NCBI GenBank assembly: GCA_964525395.1
Contig: CAZGGU010000031.1
Location: 1-6,618 of the forward strand
Length of the DNA: 6,618 nt
Reading direction: 5' to 3'
Source: 2-01-FULL-39-10-A sp964525395
GTDB taxonomy: Bacteria > Patescibacteriota > Microgenomatia > Levybacterales > UBA12049
Positions 5,300 to 6,618 of this stretch are shown in pieces. Positions within the stretch are counted from its first letter, which is position 1. Every line of letters starts with the position of its first letter. Made by a program: the position numbers and the translations under genes. The notes under the pieces were generated by a model. It did no database searches. It worked only from the letters and a program-made list of their open reading frames with translations, and was not told where the DNA came from.

Positions 5300-5981
5300 T
5301 ATCTAGGTATTTTTTCCAAAGAAGAATTTGTTGATTTGTGGATACTGTCCACGACTTTGCAAATTCTTCCTGTTCATTTTGCGAAGGTATAGCTGCTGAC
5401 TTATTTACTGCATTTAAAATAAACTTTGGATTAGTCCATTGGAGCAGACCTACTTTTTTAAATTCCCAGTCAGAGCTATACGAGTAAACTTTTCCATCTA
5501 CATAAGTCATTTGATCATTCGATCTATACCAGTTAAATGGATTAGTATCTATCTGCCATTTTTCTTCTAGTTCGAATTTATTAACTATTTCTGCAATATG
5601 TTTAATGTCATTTTCTGTTAAGAGACCAGCTTTAATTAGTTCAGCTGCTGAAATGGATCTAGATGGAACAGCTTCTTGAATGAAATATCTAAAAGGTGGG
5701 CCTGCTGGATCGAATTCTAGAATTTTAGGTGTAGGAATTTGATATTGTTTTAGAATTTCCTGCCCATCAAAAGTAAGTTGCATAGCTTGAAAAATTTCTT
5801 GTGTATCTGGATTGGAATTTTTAACTACTTTTATGAACTCTGTTTCATTTTCGAGAAGATAAGCGATTTTTTTTGTGCCAATAATGGGGGCTATTTTATC
5901 TGAAATCTTAAATGTTTTTTCTCCAATACGTAATTCTAGTTTTTCAGGATTCCAAATTATTGATTTTAATAACTTTTCCAC
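5283..5981 (-). CDS. Small kinase-fold (aminoglycoside-phosphotransferase/protein-kinase-like) protein
   Basis: The 232-residue soluble protein has a reduced kinase-like fold. Visible elements: a strand with Lys51 in FIKV as candidate ATP-anchoring Lys; Glu75 in the following helix (QEIL); the IPTPKILEF strand common in small phosphotransferases; a hinge-like YFIQEAV (99-105); a catalytic-loop-like QIDTNPFN (143-150), with Asp145 and Asn150 in the DxxxxN spacing but Gln at the usual His; and YVDGKVY with Asp162 at the DFG position. Since Lys, Glu, Asp, Asn and metal Asp all have candidates, it could be active. The substrate is unknown. It starts at GTG with no Shine-Dalgarno; the -10-like hexamer just upstream suggests a leaderless message. 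The gene is AT-rich and convergent with the operon, and diverges from the arginase-family gene 65 bp away. Homology is by motif spacing only; no specific family is recognised. Confidence 0.65.
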   Translation of the reverse strand: MEKLLKSIIWNPEKLELRIGEKTFKISDKIAPIIGTKKIAYLLENETEFIKVVKNSNPDTQEIFQAMQLTFDGQEILKQYQIPTPKILEFDPAGPPFRYFIQEAVPSRSISAAELIKAGLLTENDIKHIAEIVNKFELEEKWQIDTNPFNWYRSNDQMTYVDGKVYSYSSDWEFKKVGLLQWTNPKFILNAVNKSAAIPSQNEQEEFAKSWTVSTNQQILLWKKYLDITLQP

Positions 5982-5988
5982 TGCTGTG

Positions 5989-6017
5989 ATTTTAAGATAA
6001 ATCTTTTGCTAGCACAA
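5989..6017 (-). promoter_or_regulatory. Candidate promoter for a leaderless transcript of the kinase-fold gene
   Basis: Reading the - strand, TTGTGC (6017-6012) and TAAAAT (5994-5989) are separated by 17 nt. The -10 box matches consensus at five of six positions, the -35 at three. The GTG start at 5981 lies 7 nt past the -10 box, so transcription would begin almost at the start codon. No Shine-Dalgarno motif lies between. Confidence 0.4.
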
Positions 6018-6032
6018 TCTATTAATAATATG

Positions 6033-6038
6033 TAGAAT
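6033..6038 (+). promoter_or_regulatory. Candidate -10 box before the arginase-family gene
   Basis: TAGAAT lies 8 nt before ATG 6047, with no Shine-Dalgarno in between. No good -35 is visible at 16-18 nt spacing; TTGCTA at 6007-6012 is 20 nt away. The spacing again suggests a leaderless transcript, but AT-rich DNA produces such hexamers easily. Confidence 0.25.
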
Positions 6039-6046
6039 AACCTTCT

Positions 6047-6618
6047 ATGAAAAAAGTTCATTTCTTTAATGGTCGTTCAAGACTAGGAATAATTAATAAT
6101 CCTTACCATCAAAAAACAAACAATATCGGAGTTGAGTTCGGTGGAGATAAAGTATTATCTTTAGATTTTTTAAAAAAATATGATTTTAAATTAAACAGTT
6201 ATGACTTTCCTCTTCCAGAGAATGTTAAGTCTAAAGATTATTTCGATACATTCCGAAATTCCGTTTTAGATTTTAAAAATATTATTAATCAGAATTTAAA
6301 TACTGAAGAAAAACAAATAGTTATTGGGGGAGATCACATAATTACTTTTCCTTCAGTTCTAGCATTAATTGATCGAGTCGGTGCCAAAAATATTGGCTAT
6401 ATCCACTTCGACTCACATGGAGATATAAATACTTTTAAAGAGAGTCCGTCTGGAAACTTTCATGGAATGTATCTTCGTCCGCTTTTTGATAAATTTGATA
6501 TTCCTCAAATTGACGAACTAGTCCCAATTAAAATTCCCAAAGAAAACTCTTTATTTATTGGAAATTTAAAACTTGATAGTGGTGAAGAAAAATATTTTCA
6601 AAAAAATAAAATAAAAAT
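6047..6618 (+). CDS. Arginase/agmatinase/formiminoglutamase family hydrolase, 3' end beyond window
   Basis: The first 190 codons of a ureohydrolase-family gene are present and the frame is open to the window edge. The family hydrolyses guanidino or formimino groups using a two-manganese centre. Visible metal motifs are GGDH (94-97, His97), DSHGD (122-126: Asp122, His124, Asp126) matching the family's DAHxD, and SGNFHGM (135-141), typical of arginase-like members. The last family motif, SxDxDxxDP, would lie outside, so two metal ligands cannot be checked. The N-terminal 90 residues are Lys/Asn/Phe-rich and diverged. Arginine, agmatine, guanidinobutyrate, proclavaminate or formiminoglutamate are all possible substrates; nothing here decides. 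The gene is divergent from the kinase-fold gene and strongly AT-rich. ATG 6047 starts without a Shine-Dalgarno; it is the start of the frame and gives a sensible N-terminus. Confidence 0.85.
   Translation, partial: MKKVHFFNGRSRLGIINNPYHQKTNNIGVEFGGDKVLSLDFLKKYDFKLNSYDFPLPENVKSKDYFDTFRNSVLDFKNIINQNLNTEEKQIVIGGDHIITFPSVLALIDRVGAKNIGYIHFDSHGDINTFKESPSGNFHGMYLRPLFDKFDIPQIDELVPIKIPKENSLFIGNLKLDSGEEKYFQKNKIK

Noticed and set aside
1..6618. CRISPR arrays, IS elements, tandem repeat arrays, rRNA
   Set aside because: No regularly spaced repeats, transposase motifs, terminal inverted repeats or rRNA-like stretches were seen.

Overview
The window holds a compact five-gene operon on the + strand (about 136 to 5171), followed by a divergent gene pair in more AT-rich DNA: a kinase-fold gene on the - strand and a truncated arginase-family gene on the + strand running off the right edge. 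It is bacterial: genes are tightly packed, Shine-Dalgarno motifs are clear in the operon, GTG and ATG starts are mixed, and TAG, TAA and TGA all act as stops, so the code is the standard bacterial one. I cannot place the organism to a phylum.

The operon has a candidate promoter (TATAAT at 61-66) and encodes, in order: a uridine-kinase-family P-loop kinase; a protein with an N-terminal J-domain-like segment and a protein-kinase fold whose catalytic loop has lost its Asp and Lys; a von Willebrand A (vWA) protein with an intact MIDAS metal site; a short pyruvate-kinase-like TIM-barrel protein; and a divergent adenylosuccinate-synthetase (PurA) paralog. Spacings are 2 nt, 11 nt, 50 nt (holding a perfect 10-bp hairpin) and a 1-nt overlap, so co-transcription is very likely. 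The PurA paralog keeps the GTP/phosphoryl-transfer machinery but has lost the arginine-rich aspartate/IMP loop. The pyruvate-kinase-like protein keeps only part of that family's active site. My inference is a pathway that makes or modifies a nucleotide-like small molecule, coupled to a kinase-like/vWA regulatory pair. The overall logic resembles tellurite-resistance (Ter) associated operons, where vWA and kinase genes accompany a TIM-barrel lyase and nucleotide-type enzymes, but the gene set here is different. No substrate can be read from the sequence.

After the PurA paralog lies about 110 bp that can fold into a branched RNA closed by a 7-bp GC-rich stem with a T-rich tail, probably a terminator shared by the convergent genes. 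Overlapping it is a 43-codon ORF that starts in an ATGA overlap with the PurA stop. From about 5280 onward base composition falls: single 60-base lines counted by hand give 55% and 38% GC inside the operon, against 33% and 27% to the right. The two genes there diverge from a 65-bp spacer and have no visible Shine-Dalgarno, but each has a -10-like hexamer 7 to 8 nt before its start, suggesting leaderless transcripts. The contrast in composition and initiation style suggests the operon and the right flank have different origins.
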